Source of the DNA: Nymphaea colorata
Taxonomy: Eukaryota > Streptophyta > Magnoliopsida > Nymphaeales > Nymphaeaceae
Length of the DNA: 64,000 nucleotides
Assembly: GCF_008831285.2 (NCBI RefSeq)
Contig: NC_045139.1
Location: 16,846,354 to 16,910,353 of the forward strand
Direction: 5' to 3'
The position numbers were made by a program, and so were the translations under genes. Every line of letters starts with the position of its first letter. Within the stretch, counting starts at the first letter, position 1. The notes beneath the pieces were generated by a model that made no database searches, was not told the origin of the DNA, and saw only the letters and a program-made list of their open reading frames with translations. This document shows positions 36,501-50,782 of this stretch, piece after piece.

Positions 36501-38870
36501 ATATGGGCACAGAAATGACTCCAATTGCTAGTCAAGAACCTTCAAGGACTGCAACACCTGTTAGGGCTACAACACCAACAAGAAGTCCTTCTTCATCTCG
36601 GCCATCAACTCCTGGCCGAATTGCACCTGCATCTTCTCCTGCAAATTCATCTGTTAGTGTTTTAGATCATCAGGTGGACCTCCCAGAAAGTGGACTATCT
36701 GAGAAAGAATTGCAGACAAAAACTAGAAGAGAGATAGCAGCTCTTAGTGCACAGCTTGGTAAGACGAACATTGCTGCATGGGCTAGCAAAGAAGAGGAGG
36801 AGAAAGATGCTTCGACCTCCCTTAAGATAACTGATGTAGAACAGACACCTAAAAGTGTTATTGAGACCCGTGCATCAGCTTGGGAGGAAGCAGAGAAGGC
36901 AAAGTTCATGGCCAGGTTATTTTACTCAACTTTTTGAATGAGAATCGTTCTTGAGACTTTCCTTTTATGCCTAAACTTAAAGGGTTTTACTGCATGGTTA
37001 AGCATCAATTTTCTACTTCCTGGAGTTACATGTCATCATTTTAATAGTTTCTTTTACAATATGTCAAGAACTTTGGAACTACATTTTCATAAGGCAAGAT
37101 TAACTATGAAGATGAAACTTGAGCACCAATTCTTGTTGAAATCAATTAAACAGGTAAAGGCAAATAATATAAGATTAACCATGATTTCAGGAATCCCTCA
37201 AACGTTGCTGCCTGCTCATTGCAAAATGTCATAAAGAATAAATATTATCTCCACTGTTCACATTGCCTTGATGGGATAGTATAGCTGTATGCTGATATAA
37301 TTAACTCACTTGCAGGTACAAACGTGAAGAGGTCAAGATACAAGCATGGGAGAACCGTGAGAAGGCAAAGGCAGAGGCAGAAATGAGGAGAATAGAGGTA
37401 TTTGATGTGACTCTTTTCTAACACGAACTTTTTATTTCCTTGAATTCAAAAGCTTCTCTGGGAATTTATCTTCAAATTTAGACCATAATTCTTCTCACAT
37501 TCACACCCACATACTTGTCTGGAAATGCAAAGGCACACACATGATAAGTTGCACCTACTCCTTATTAGGGAATATGTAGCTTTCACAATCACAGCCGTGC
37601 TAATTTTGAAGAGCCTGCATTGCTTGCACTTCAAGTTGTGTACTTTTTTAGGTTAGTCTTAAAACACAATATATGCCAGCCTTGTCCATCATATCTTCCT
37701 ACAAAATAGAAAGGTCCAATAATATTTCTTTAGCATGCGCATCCACTTGTCCCTCTGTAATCAGTGTCATTTCAAATTGATGCACCTCGGTTGGCTTTAT
37801 CACTATCCAACTGGTTGAATTCCCAATACACCCTCCACTTGGTTGATTATGCATGTCATTGTTAGCATTCTTGTTCGAGTGATATGATTCACCAGCTCGA
37901 AGACACAATAGTTAGAATAAATCACTAACAGTAAACATGTCATAAGGAATATAAGATTGCAGGAAAAGGAAAATCTTATTCACTGTCATTGGACTGGAAG
38001 CCTGACAGGGGTCAGCTATTTTGGACGCCAATTTGCAGTTCAACCTTGTGGATAAAATAAATTTAAGCACACTCATTATTAATGTTGGCTACCAGGTTTA
38101 CATGGTGCCTGCTGATTGGTTTGGTGGTTGGTCTGGTAAATGCAGTTTCTTTATAGGAATCCTTCGTTTTGCACACTAAAGTTGTGCATGAATTGGCAAA
38201 CCTTTATTCCTTACAGTTGATAGCATGCAAAGTCTTTGTGGATATTTGGAGAATGAATTCAATGCCCACCATCACACACAATATGAAATATTCGTGGGTC
38301 AAGTGAATATATGAACATTGTGTCTCTTGTTTAATTAGGCTAAGATATTTTCTTCTGTGAAACAGTCCACAATAACTTGCCATGTTGGCCAACTCTGGCC
38401 ATGCGTTTTCAGTAAAGGTTTGTTGGCTTTTTATCGGTGTTGCTCCACTTCTGACTAAATGCGGTGCGGTGATATCTGGAACAATTGCACGTGTCTTTTC
38501 AAAGTGAATATGATATTTTGAATTTCTGACGTTAAAAGTTTCTTGTCTCTATAATCGTCTCTCTCCCTCTCCCCCTCTGTTTCTCTGGTATGAAAAGTTG
38601 AGTGCAACCTATTTGTTGTTTTTCCTTCATAATGCTAAAGCAGTTTCTGGTTCATCTTTTTACCAGTTAGAAGTTGAGAGGATGAAGTGCCTTGCTCATG
38701 AAAAGCTGATGAACAAGCTCGCTGCAGCAAGGCACAAAGCTGAAGAAAAGTTTATGGTAGCAGAAGCCAAAAGAAACCAACAGGCTGCTAAGACAGCTGA
38801 GCGAGTAGATTACATCCGGAGGACTGGGCGGATTCCGTCCTCTTTTTCCTTCTGTGGCTGGTGCCATTGA
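33586..38870 (+). CDS. Remorin, group 6 type
   Basis: This is a plant-specific, plasma-membrane-associated protein with the C-terminal remorin coiled coil; family members act in membrane nanodomains and signalling. Exons: 33586-33615, 34992-35121, 35530-36225, 36408-36915, 37316-37397, 38667-38870; 1,650 nt, 549 aa. The start MEYKRIEKIQ followed by GIVSPSKLRLKLL matches the start of long remorins (MDYERIxKVQ, GIxSPxKLR). The middle (about residues 54-390) is a Ser/Pro/Thr-rich, probably disordered region with KWDDTGKWIPTALPSDNQ and TPTRSPSSSRPSTPGR. From about residue 395: REIAALSAQLGKTNIAAWAS, then AWEEAEKAKFMARYKREE, AWENREKAKAEAEMRRIE and LMNKLAAARHKAEEKF. The last residues RIPSSFSFCGWCH form a cysteine-containing hydrophobic anchor like that of other remorins. 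The first exon is only 30 nt. Confidence 0.93.
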
Positions 38871-41800
38871 GGCTCACTCATGTATTTATGACAACACTTC
38901 AACAAAAATGTAATTCTAGCAAAATAAGTATTATCTCTTTGCTGATCTTTTCTGCTCCGAACAATCTCCGGTCTGCATATTTATCATTCTGACTAGGTGG
39001 ATTAGTACTCCATACCGTAGAGCTTGATTGCCTTTGATCTTAAATTTTTAGGTTTGATGTAGCCTTTTTTTGGGTTGAGGGGGCAAAATATCCATAGTAA
39101 AGTATAGGGCTCATCAAACTATGGATTTAATTCTGACCCAAAATCATACTTGAGATTTTAATCTCTTATACACTAAGAAAAGGTCATCAGGGGAGGCTTG
39201 ATGTTAAATCTATGAAACTGAAATTTTGGAGACCTGTGATCTTGTTAAATCAACTGCTCCTTTGCAGCGTGCGATGATTGGACTTCTGTAGACCGAATAG
39301 GAGAGAAACGTTGGACCTCTCAAGGTCGGCATTTTTTTTACCTATGGTGAAATCGTCCAGACAATTCAGTAGGCTTCCTTGGGGGGTTTCTGTATTCTTT
39401 CTTAGTGGTTAATTCCCTCATTTATTTTTTTTTCATAATTTATAATGATAATAAAAAGTGTGCGAACCAGGTGGAGGGTACCCTGGATTTCTCCCATCGT
39501 CAAACACGCCCTTAGTTTAACTTTTGGTAAATTTCACGAGTGACTCATCCTCATGAGGGGGTTGGTTTTGTCCGACCAAATTAACGCAGGCATCTGCAGC
39601 CTGGATTAGATTTTATTACTAAGACCGAAGCATTTGGAGGGTACGAAAACGATTCAAATTCGTATGAAAAAGAGCGGACTTTTCCACTTAGTATCCACAT
39701 CTCTCGTGAATTGTAGAGTTACAAAGCCAAGTTGATGAGAAATTAGACGCGGGTGAATGGATTTAATCTTGCGTCTTCCCATATATCTTCAGTTACCACC
39801 GAAATGATCACCGTAGTCCGCTTGTTTCCGATAACTTTGTTTCCTCTTCCCCCTCTCCCTATCTAGAGAGAGAGAGTCATCCTCCGGCTTTCGGGTTCAC
39901 ATGGTTCGATATAAACATGAGAAAGTTTGTATTATTCTGTCACACAGGACGCAAATTTCACCATGTATTCAATCGGTGGGGAAGTCTCCAGCAAGATCGT
40001 TCCTTCTTGTATTATTCTCTCACATGTGATGTAAATTTTACGTGTAGCGAGTCGCGTTCAAGTTGAATTATTCGTAGATGAAAGTTGCTTCTGCCGAACT
40101 TCGTGAACTCAGAAAACTTGAGACTTATCAGCAAGTATTCTTTGGAAAGAAAGCCAAGGAGGAAGGCAATTGCTATCGGCGACCTTTGGTCCCGGATGTT
40201 TAATCCGTTGGATTAAATATACACCTTGTCTAAGACACCGCGTATCTCCTTTTGAATGCCAATGGTTTAAAGATGTTGAGCTCATGTCGACGTTAGTCAT
40301 CCGGTTAACATGACTCGACCAATCCATTCTTAATCACTGCTTCTCGCTTGCCAAATTTAAGACGTTTCGATTACTTTCAATTTCTGCAATGCTATAAAAT
40401 GTCATTTATATGTCTGATCTTGATGATTCAGCAGCTGGTTCTTATGATCAGATCATTCATTCAGGTCACTTCTATATGGTTTAAGTTTAATAAGAGAGTC
40501 TGAGGCTGCCCATAACTATTCGATATGAATGCATGGTCCAGACTGAGTCTGAACAAACGGTAAACTGGTCTGAACTTTAACCTCAGGTAAGACTAGTTAT
40601 TCTTTGGTTTTTGTTTATAATTCTTATTAAAGAAGGTGGCATGTGACCGCAGAAGCAGGCACTCATTCCATTTTCAAGTACCATGGCTTCGTCGCAGAGT
40701 TTTCAGAATTCAAATAAAAGTCACAAAGCCAGGATCGACATTTCCATTGCATCGCCAATACTTCATCAGTAAATGGGTCGATTATTGCTCGCATGCAGGT
40801 TCAAACCTAATGCGTGTCCTTCTTTTTGAGTATGCATTCACAGGTCTTCCCTTTTCTTCTTTGCTCGAATTCTTTTTTAACCATTTGCTATGTCACTTTG
40901 GCAGGCTTGCAGTTCTGTGATGGAGCCAGAAATTTAGGTCAAGAAGGGAGAACACACATATATGTAATATTTTAGAAGAATGCAGGGAAAAGGGCCTGTG
41001 TCTTTCTCGCTTCTATGCAGCTTTCATCCCTACCAAAGTTGATCATAATATTAGAGGTTCCCCAGCATGAAAATCCCAATTGACTGGGCCTTTCGATATC
41101 ACCTACAAAGCTATTATTCGGGGTTCTAATCTCAAGGGTGGCAACTAAATCCCACAAGGATCCAACTAAAAATTCATATTCAACTTGAATTTTTGCTTAA
41201 GGATGTCAATGAATCAGATTCGAATCAAATATACTTTAAGCCGTATCCATTTTTTTTTTCTTTTTTCTTTTATATTCACATATTCGGTCTGAATACAAAC
41301 GAAGAAAAGTCATATATGAATCTGAATCTCAATATGAAATCTAATTTCATAATTTGAATCCGAATTTTACATTCATATGGCTGATTTTTTAAATGAAAGC
41401 GCATTGAATATAGAACATTGATTTAAAACAAAATCTGATCCGAATCCGATCAGATGTCATTTCTTAAATCCGAATCTCATCAGATGTCATTTTCTAATTC
41501 TTAATCCGATCTGATTTCTTCAGTGGATATCAGACTTTTTTTTTTCCATATTCAATTTTCCGGAACAGTTCGATTGCATATCTTATGCAATTCGAATATA
41601 TTTGGTCCCTACTTTTTGCTGCAATGACAATGAATAATTCTAGGGGTCGAAATCAAGGCATCCCTTTCTTTTACTAATGAACGATTAGACACTTGTAGAG
41701 CAGAGCTCATGCACTCACCATGTAGCTTTGAGAAATTTCCTTGATTTTGAAGGAGATTGGAGAACGGCATTTGATTAAAGTTTGCCAAGTGAGCAATACT

Positions 41801-42479
41801 TAAATATTAAATGGCCATCGTCTGACTCTCTAAAAACTTGAGGTGCCTTTGATCAACAAGCACTTAGGTCGTAAACACTGCGACGATTGGAGTTCATGAC
41901 ATGACATGAATATGCAAACTTCTTTACAGCCAAAACAATTATTTATGTTTTAATTGAAAATTATTGCAAAACTGTGATTTTTTATGTTTGACATGTTCCC
42001 AAGAACAACTGGGTCGTTGGACACCTGGCAAAAAATGGCATCTCTCTCTTTGGCACGAGATTATAATGCACATGGAATGATCATCTCCAAGACTTGTTAA
42101 ACCACATATGGTTGAAAGAAAGGGAGTGGATGACACTTTGTGCAAATTGATCAACACAAAGAAGACATCTGCCCCCATGAAGATGGAGCCCACGAGTTAC
42201 TTTGTATGAAAAGACAAGCGTCACATCAGGAATTAGCATTTTCGCTACGGCTTTACAATATATGGTTGCATTTGATTCATCATTGCAGAAAAAATGGTAT
42301 GATAAAAAAGAGGTCTGCGCACCTGGTTAGGCAGCTTTTCAGTGCGGAGGAAATTGAATGGGCTTCACTTCTTTTTGAAAACGATGACTCTGCCATTCAG
42401 AAACATTGGGAGAGGAATCAATTCACTGCCCTTCCCTGTGCTCAGGCCATTCAGGCTCCAAACTTATTATGCTTGGGCC

Positions 42480-42512
<33 letters not shown>

Positions 42513-43043
42513 ACACCCAAAAGGTGTTACCAGTCCTTGTGTTTGTTTCACCTTGGATCTGATGATCTCACATCCTGTCATTTTGGTGAAGGAAAGAGAG
42601 GAAATGAAAGAAACCAGTGTGGAGCATGGAAGCTCTATGGGCCCAACATGAACCAGGTCAGGTTTGGAATGGGTTAACATATCTTCATGGGTCATGGCGC
42701 GGCCTTTGTTCCCGGCTACCTTTTGAAAAATATCCAAGGCTAAAGACATCCTCGGGCCCGGGCCGAAGTTGGGTCCAGATCGATTTTACTCAGAGTTTTG
42801 CAACCCAAGATTGGGTTTTATGTCATAAGCCCACCAAATGTCTAGACAGGTTCCTCTTATAATGATATATAAACAAACATCTTTGTTTTAGTGGTAAACA
42901 TGCTTATTATTGTTCTAATCATTGTTATTGTTTCGTGTCATAAGAAGATCATGACCCACTGGCCAAAAAAAAAAAGGCGAACTTGAATTTTACCATTAGA
43001 CTGGTCAAGATGCTTACTTGAGAATGTTAGAGCCTAAGGAGTG

Positions 43044-43110
43044 TAGTGTAGTTGGTCGGGTTAGTGGACCAATGACAGTCTAGTTGTCGGTTCGATTACT
43101 ATGGGCACTG
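43044..43110 (+). mobile_element. tRNA-derived SINE-like head, family 1
   Basis: An A-box-like TAGTGTAGTTGG at 43,044-43,055 is followed 45 bp later by a B-box-like GGTTCGATTAC at 43,089-43,099. The 67-bp segment aligns with 56,070-56,136 at the same spacing. The 3' boundary and tail are not visible. Confidence 0.45.
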
Positions 43111-44599
43111 TTCCTTGACATTGTACAAGGTGGCTGTCTAGCCGACGCTACTCTCGAGTTGAATGGAATAACCATATGTTTACCCAACTCCCGATGCAGT
43201 TTTGAACAAGAATAACTACGTTAGGAACCAATTAATTTGAGAGGTCTTTCACTTCCACAACATTTTAGCTTCAAATCCTGTCCTGCGCCACTGTTCTCCA
43301 ACTGCAAAGTCGTTTGTAAACAACTAATAATTCATTCTCTCGTGTTTTCTCTCAACTTCAAGAGGAGTAACCACGATTTACAGTCCACCTGGGCTTGAAA
43401 GAGAATCCAGTCGTCATAAGGTGAAGGCAATGTACATTTGGTCTCAGACCAGACGGGGCTCGGATAATGAGGCAGGCCATGGCTATGTATTGAAAGGACG
43501 ACCTCTGTGTGCTGTTCTTGATGCAAGTCAAAGCTATATTGATGTAGAATTTAAGGGCAAACAGAAATCCTTAAGAGATGAAGATTCGCTGCTACTTCCG
43601 GTAAGGTTGAGATCCAAGTGTTCTTCATGAACTCATTAAAAGAAAAGAAAAGAAAACTTTGGTCAGGTTTGGGATCTACAAACGAGGCCATCTTTCACGT
43701 CCTGGTCCGAAGATTGTTAAAGCGAGGCTATTTTGCTGAACTTATACATAAAACGACGCGTCTGCAAGAAAATTTCCACAGATCTAGAGCGGGCCCCATG
43801 CCAAATCCAGTCCTCAGATTTAAGATCCAAGGCAATAAAAGACTCCCCCCTAGTGGATTCCTACCCTGCCCATTTGCTCTTTTTGCATGCAATAAGGGGA
43901 GGGACTTTATGATAACTGTGGAAATTGAAACTTTCTTTTTAAACCAATATGATTGCTCATCTGTTTCCATGCCTTGGAAGAGAAAGCCACTGTGAGCCCT
44001 TTTGGAAATATGGAAACACTTGACTTTTAAGCATATAGAACTCTTCTCACAGCCACATGTGAAGGCTGCAAAGCAATTGGTGCATGCCCAAGTGAGAGAG
44101 AGAGAGAGAGAGAGACATGAGAATATAGAGAGAGAGACATGAGAATATAGAGAGAGAGAGCAAAGTGAAAAGTGGTTCACCCTTGAAATTCAACACCCTC
44201 ATTTAGACTGGCCTTAGCCTTATTGAATTCTTCAAACCAACATCTCGATTACCGTCTTGCATCAGGAATCTCAAAAAAAAAAAAAAAGAAGAATACCATC
44301 ACCTACATGCATTGGTTCTTATCAGCCTTGAAATTTGAAATTTAGGTTAAGTTTCAAGTAATTTCAGGCTGTGCTGCAACTGCTGTGAGAGTGAGTTGCA
44401 TGCACTAGGGTGGTGCAGGTACATGTAAGAAAAAAAGAAAAAGAAAAAAAAAGGAAAGTTGGGGTATTTTAAAATTTTTCGAAAGAAACGTATGTTTTTT
44501 AGACTTTTAACTTTTTTACTACCCTCTTTTTTTTTGTCTTTATAGTAGGGGCTTCCCTTTGATTTATTGACCAAATGTTATGGTTGTTATACCCATGGT

Positions 44600-44757
44600 G
44601 CATATAACCAGTTTCTAAGTGTAGGACTTCCGCAATTTATTGATTTCATATTGGTATTCTTTAACCATTTTACTTTCTAATGGCAATTTATTTTTTGAAT
44701 GATCTATAGTCACTATCTATTAGTTCCCTTCACTAAAAAGTTTCTGCCTCCGCCATT
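44600..44757 (-). mobile_element. GTGGCGGAGCC-family remnant (minus orientation)
   Basis: On the minus strand the end reads gcaatggcggaggcagaaac, matching the terminus of the family. The body is eroded and its far limit is uncertain. Confidence 0.35.
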
Positions 44758-44931
44758 GCTACTGCCACTGCAGATATGTTTTATATCCCGAATAGTTCGT
44801 TGTGTCACATCAAAATGACGTGACGAACAAGAGATCCATGCATCTGGCTAGGATTTGGCTTAACAAGGCCTCAAAAGTCATCAAGTTGATACATGCCTTG
44901 TGTGGGTTAGTGTACCCAATCTCGTTCTGCC

Positions 44932-45001
44932 GCAAGTTATATGTTAGGCCCCTAACACGAGACACCGTAAGTTATATGTTAGGCCCCTAACACGAGACCA
45001 T
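44932..45001. repeat. 35-bp tandem duplication
   Basis: Two adjacent copies of aagttatatgttaggcccct followed by aacacgaga start at 44,934 and 44,969. Confidence 0.85.
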
Positions 45002-48000
45002 GTGTTCAGGATTAGAATTGTCAACAAATATCTTCAATGGTAAATTAAAAGGGCCTTTCTCCAAATATTGAATTAAAAAAATGATGAATTGTAAAAAGAC
45101 AAAACTACCCTTTAAATGAAAAAGTGGAAGTCAGGATTCCAATGTTAGCAACCAGACAAGACAAGGAACCCAGCCTCATAAAAGGAAACGAAAGCGCAAA
45201 GCCTAGTTAAATAATTAAATTAGTTTTAAAACTCATCTCGTTCCAATGTTAGAAGAAAAATAATTTCAGAGGAGCAATGGAGACCCATATGGAGCAGTCA
45301 TGGTTGCCATCCATATCCACGTGACACAGTGATTCACTTAATTTTGTCCTAATAACTTAATCAATCTGTCAGCGTCACGGCCAAGTTTACATTATTTTTG
45401 AAGTGAAAGGTCGAAAATGCCCTTTGACGAGAAGCGAAGGTGACAGCACTTGGAGGCTTTCCAAGGGCATTGTCCAGTCTTTTCAAGAGTACCAGCACTC
45501 GAGGCATACGTGCGGTCTTTTTCAAAAGGACGTAAAATTATAAGTACCTAAATTACGAGTCAGGTACATATGGAGGCCACTTTGTGATTTTAGGGCACTT
45601 GTTTATTGTTCACCGGTGCTTCATAAAAGTCACCATAAATTTTTCTTTTTGTCGAAAAGTTATTAATATTAATGGCCAGTAGGAACCAGCTTGCCCCATC
45701 AAGCTTCTGAACTTTGTATGTCCATTCAATAAAGTTTATATCTCCAGTCGGATAAAATAAAAAAAAAATGCTTACACAAGCTACTGATATTTTTTTGGTG
45801 ATTTTTTTTAATTAATTCCCACATCTACCAACAATTATTTTAATATTTATTTAATAAAACCACCTTAAAATTTTTAATATTATATATTTGTGTATCAATG
45901 CATCATTCAACTTGAATGTCACACTTGTCACTATCTACATCTCAGAGAAATAATAATACGCCAAAACATGACAGTGATCGTGAAATTTGAACATCGAATG
46001 CCTTACTGCTCAATTTAATACACAGAAATGTGGTAATGACTACGAGATTCGAACGTCAAACCCTTTGAGTATGAGAATTATTACCACCCCCTTCGATGTG
46101 AGTTAGATTAACAATCATTCGCTTGGATGGTACATCGTTCATGTTTGGGATTAGTTTTACTGCGTATAAATTACTATCACCGTAGCACAGGACGATCAAG
46201 CAAGGTTTTTTTCACCCTTCTACTGTGTTTAAACTTTGGAATCAAGTGAAGAAAGTTGGAGAAAAGAGCTCTGACTTTTGCCGATCAACTTTTTTTGGTG
46301 AAACTAAGCGGCTGGAAAGCGTACGCAGTCGGAATAAAAAAGAAAAGAACAGGGATTTAAGGTGTCCCTGGAAGAGTGAATAAAATAAGAGGGAGCTACA
46401 ACAGAATAGTATTTACTTGCTGCTGTCATAGACAAGAGTATGTCTGCACATGAAGCACGCTTTCTGAGGGAGTTTTTATGTTATTTTATCTCCTTAAGAC
46501 ATGGACCATCAATTCTGATGTGTGAAAAAAAGTTGATCTTACTGTTTGGTTGGTATGATAGAAGTCATGTCCAATCTTAATGGAACATAGAATGTCAACA
46601 TCCTGGCAGTCCTATGTGTTTCTTAGCAATGAAGTTGATGGCTAATTACCAAGACATTAATCATTGTGCTTGTTTTTATGTGTGGAGATAGAGAGAGAGA
46701 GAGATCCAGAGACAGAGAGAGAAAGATCTAGAGATAGAGAGAGAGAGTGTGTGTGTGGGTACCCAGCATCTCACTTATGCAACGAGACAAGTAGATGGTA
46801 AGAAAAAAATATTCAACACAAACAAAAGGATCCTCGCTTTTTTAACTTTCGATAAAAAAGAAAAAAAAAAGAAAGCTGAAGGGGCTTGTACCATAAACAA
46901 AACGACACACTCTGTCACCTAAAGAAGATGAATGAATGTGATGGGTCCCACAACCCCAGGTTATGCCCCTATTTATTATGTCAAGAGATCGCGCTGAATG
47001 GTCTGATATATTTATTATACTAGTGAAATATCACCTTTTGGAGATCCTATTGAGTACATGAAAGATTTGAATAATCTTTTTACACATAATATCTATTGAC
47101 TAAAACGATTATATAAATAAATATATATATATATATATATATATGAAGAGAGAGAAAAAAAAGATGTATGCAAAGCCCTTCTCCTTGTTTTCTTTGTCTG
47201 GCAACTTTTATAGACTCATATTACACTCATCAACTAAAGTGTCATACTACCACTATTTCTAGTTTAAAAGAATAACAATTGTGAGATTCAAATTGATGAC
47301 ATCGCCCTTACCAACAAAACTTATATAGACTCATAGTACACTTATCAATTAGAGTGTCGTACTATCGATTTAAAAGAGTAACACTCATGAGAATCAAACT
47401 AATGACTTGACTCTCACCAGCACACCAACCAAACACGCCACAATACATCTCTCTAGATTGAGAGAGAGAGAAGAGAGAGGAGATATGATAGTTTGACAAA
47501 CTAGTCTGAAACGAAGGAAGAAGGATCAAACAAGAGATCCTAACCAGCATCTCTATAAAGTGATATAATTTCTTCTGATCTGGGATTGTTAATTCAACTA
47601 GGTTCTTAAAGGATCATGATTCCAATATTCTGCCTAAACTCCATGGACTTGGAAGGTGAATCTCCTGGTTGTGAGCCATGGAGTTACTGCTATTGATTGG
47701 TATGTGGCTAAAGGATTCAAAAGTTCCCTTTTTTTCTGGCCCAACCAGTTTTACCTAAATGGTAGCTGTCCTATTGAATCTAAAGCTGGTTTTGCTTCAA
47801 CAGATATGCATTGTTGTTTGGCTCTTCCTTGCAAGTTTATGGTTAAAATAAAAGGACCAATTTCGCTAGTAAAACGTTGCTTTCATATTGGCCAGTATGG
47901 GTGAGGTCTATTCCCATCCCATCTTCTGGTCTGCTCCTAAAGTATCCAAGGTACAAAACTGAAGATGCTTCAGCATCTTTCTATTTTCTATATAAGAAAT

Positions 48001-50219
48001 TTGAAATGATCAAAACCTGGAAACTTTCATGGGATTCAAAAGCGCGAAAACCTGCCAATCTTCATTGAACTAGATAGCCAAGTGGGCTCGGTCATCGAAC
48101 GCCACCGGCCAACATCCCCGAAATCGGCCATGCCAGGCTGTGGTTTAACTTTGGTTGAATGAGTTTATACAACTCATGTCTTTCTTCCTTAATGTCGTCG
48201 CTCCTCTCTTTTTTCTCCCATCTCTTGCAGAGACAAGGTTAAGTGAGTGTATAACCATGCTCGAAATGGGCTCATTTACAAAAGTAAGCAGTTGTTCAAT
48301 AATGAAAATAGACCAAGTTTAGACAAAATTCAAACTCCGAATCTATCACTGGGACATGCTATTGATAATCTTCATGAGCTCAAATGAAACCTTTGATGAG
48401 CTAAAAACAATTGAAGAAATGAACATCCCCTCTTGTTTCCAAACCCTAGAAGGATACGTTTCTTGCGGCCAATCTGACCTTGCCATTTTTCACTAGATTG
48501 GATCCAAATCAAGCAGAAAAGACAACTGCTAAGGGCAGCATCTTGATCTTCTTCCTTTTTGCCACGACCTTTTATACTGAAGAGTTGCCATGACTGCCAA
48601 CAAGAGTTTTGTCCGTGCATCTAAAGGGCTAGAATTAAAACATTTGAGTTCGCGTAGGTCAAGAGTTCAATACCCAAAACCGTTCTTTGACATATGCGGG
48701 ACGGCCCCTAATTGCGATTTCACCACGGGTTTCAGATGAGCAGGAGGAAATTCAACTACCTAGGTCAGAGTCGAAGACTCGAAGCTCCTCTCCCTTTGCC
48801 CCTACTCTAAAGGTCCAGGGTGTGTAGGTGTCCGGGTCACAACCCACACTGAACATCAACTAGCGCATTGCTTGGCTTCCCCTTATTCGTACAATTCGGG
48901 GCGTGCGGTGCTCACGCCACTCGCACCACCGAACGGCGGCATTTCACCATGGGTTAAGTGTACAAAAATGTATGATTTTCCACTGTATATTTTGAGTGCA
49001 CATGTTTTTGGCTATTCTCACAAGTGGCATCCAATGCATAGAAGCTCATGCACCTTCCTTTTTTTTTTTTTTTTTCCTTTGTAGCCATAGAGCTGTAAAG
49101 TTGATCAATTTGGGTTATTGGGTATCTATCAAAAGTTTTCAATAGATTTCCCCCAAAGCCCTGTTTCACTCAAGCCTGCTATAAAAAAACCAAGAAACTT
49201 TCTTCTTTTTTTTTTTGTTGGGGGCCCCAAGGCCTTTAGATTCCATTCTGATGAAGTCATGAAAACCACTGTTTTGGTGCCCCCACCTTTCTCTCTCTTA
49301 GGGTTTTTATTGCCCAACAGTTGAGGCCCTTGTCCCATGCTGCAAGCCAGTGGAAATATTTAATGGTTTTTGTGCTTCTGCAAGGGGCTCTGGGTCCCAT
49401 TTGTTTCTCAATGTGTGGTGTGCTACATCCCACATACCTTTTTCTCTTTCTAAGGGGATTGACCTCTTTATCTAGTGGAAATCATGAAGGAATGATAAAA
49501 AGGAAGCCCTTGTTGATGGTGCACCCACATGGGCTTGGCTGTCAAGCTAAATGACTTGCACACCCTTGATCTGCTTGGCTGCAACTCAAGACTGCCTTTG
49601 CCTTTTAAATTTAGGGCATTTAAGACTTTGAATTAACCCTAACAAATGCATTTGGTTCTTTTTCCGGCTGCCGGAGCGACCAGTTTTGAGCCAAATTCCG
49701 GCCTAAACTCTCTCGGAGCACTGGTAAAAAACCTCTTGGGTGTTCTTTGGGGGTACACACTTAAAGATTTTAGCTAATGACAAGCTTGGGTATGAAGTCG
49801 TGACCGCCGCTTCCTGTTCGGCCACATTGACATTCCGGGGTCTACCGAAAGCTTTTGATTATCCGATGACCTGCCCGGCCACATTTAAATCACATTTCTC
49901 ATGGTAGAAAATCTGAAAATTGTAAGATTTCACCATTGAATATACACTAGTTGGTCAAAGTATAAATACTCTTGAATCGAATCGATTTGCCACCAATTCA
50001 TGCTGATTCTTTAACCTACTCACACTTAAGGTTAAAGGAATATGCCTGAGGCTTTCACCATTACTACAAACAATTACTACAAACAGACTTCAGCTCAAAC
50101 TCTCATGTAAAAGGAAAAAAACACGTTCTAGGGTTGAGTCATAAATACACAACTTGAACACATAAAGGACTCAATAATTCTACGTGTATTTCTCAAAAGA
50201 GAAAAAAAGGGGTCGGATA

Positions 50220-50782
50220 TATACGAAGATGCCTGCTGATGTTAAGGTAGACATCGGACCGTATACCCGAAGCGCGGGCCAAGGCTGCACGTCGCGGACT
50301 GGGCAAGACAGCAGTCAACCTCAGGTCGGCCCAAGCGGCCAGGCATCCAAAGAGCTGGACCCAGGCCACAAGTTGTGAACCAAGCTTGATGTGTGTCAGG
50401 TTCATTCCAGCCTCATTAACATATCATGGGGCCCTTAAGCAGGCCCAACCTTGACCAGACTTGACAAGAGCTTATAGCTCGAAACCAGCTCAGGCTCAAT
50501 AATGACTAGGTAGGTCCGGCCCTGGGCTGTACACTGCAGAAGAGTCGTGGTCGAGCTCAATATGGGCCCGGCCGGTAATAATACACCTAGCTGGATGCGC
50601 CGGGGCACAGATGAAGCTTCTGTTGAAGCGTCTCTTCATCCTGGAGACGCCGCTGGTAAGGTTGCTGAGGAGACACAAACGCCGTTCCGCTTGGCCTGAC
50701 TCGGCCGGTTCTCCAGCCGGCCGGGCTTCGGCTGGTCTGGTATGCTGGTATGCATCCATCAGTCAAATTTAGTTGTATAACA
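50220..50782. other. GC-rich island of unknown nature
   Basis: The block is clearly richer in GC than its flanks, with ggcccggccggt and cagccggccgggc words. Overlapping ORFs of 64-87 aa on both strands show no domain. It may be a promoter or gene relic, or transposon DNA. Confidence 0.35.

Larger units (their letters stand above)
38871..50200. other. Intergenic region with simple repeats, no recognisable gene
   Basis: The first few hundred bases should hold the remorin 3' UTR. Beyond that I see CT and GA microsatellites (42,487-42,512; 44,092-44,160; 46,688-46,748), an AT run at 47,119-47,144, GATTCGAATC-rich degenerate sequence at 41,200-41,600, and poly-T at 49,061. ORFs up to 150 aa (42,140-42,562 plus; 43,618-43,995 plus; 43,728-44,180 minus) have no motif that I recognise, and several run through the microsatellites. 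Confidence 0.5.

Noticed and set aside
41200-41600. Possible MITE rich in aatccgatc and gaatctgaat words
   Set aside because: Repeated words are present but no inverted ends or target duplication were found.
42140-44180. ORFs of 110-150 aa on both strands
   Set aside because: They extend through CT or GA microsatellites and show no recognisable domain or splice context.
48650-48700. B-box-like gagttcaatacccaaa as another SINE
   Set aside because: No A box at the right distance and no second copy.
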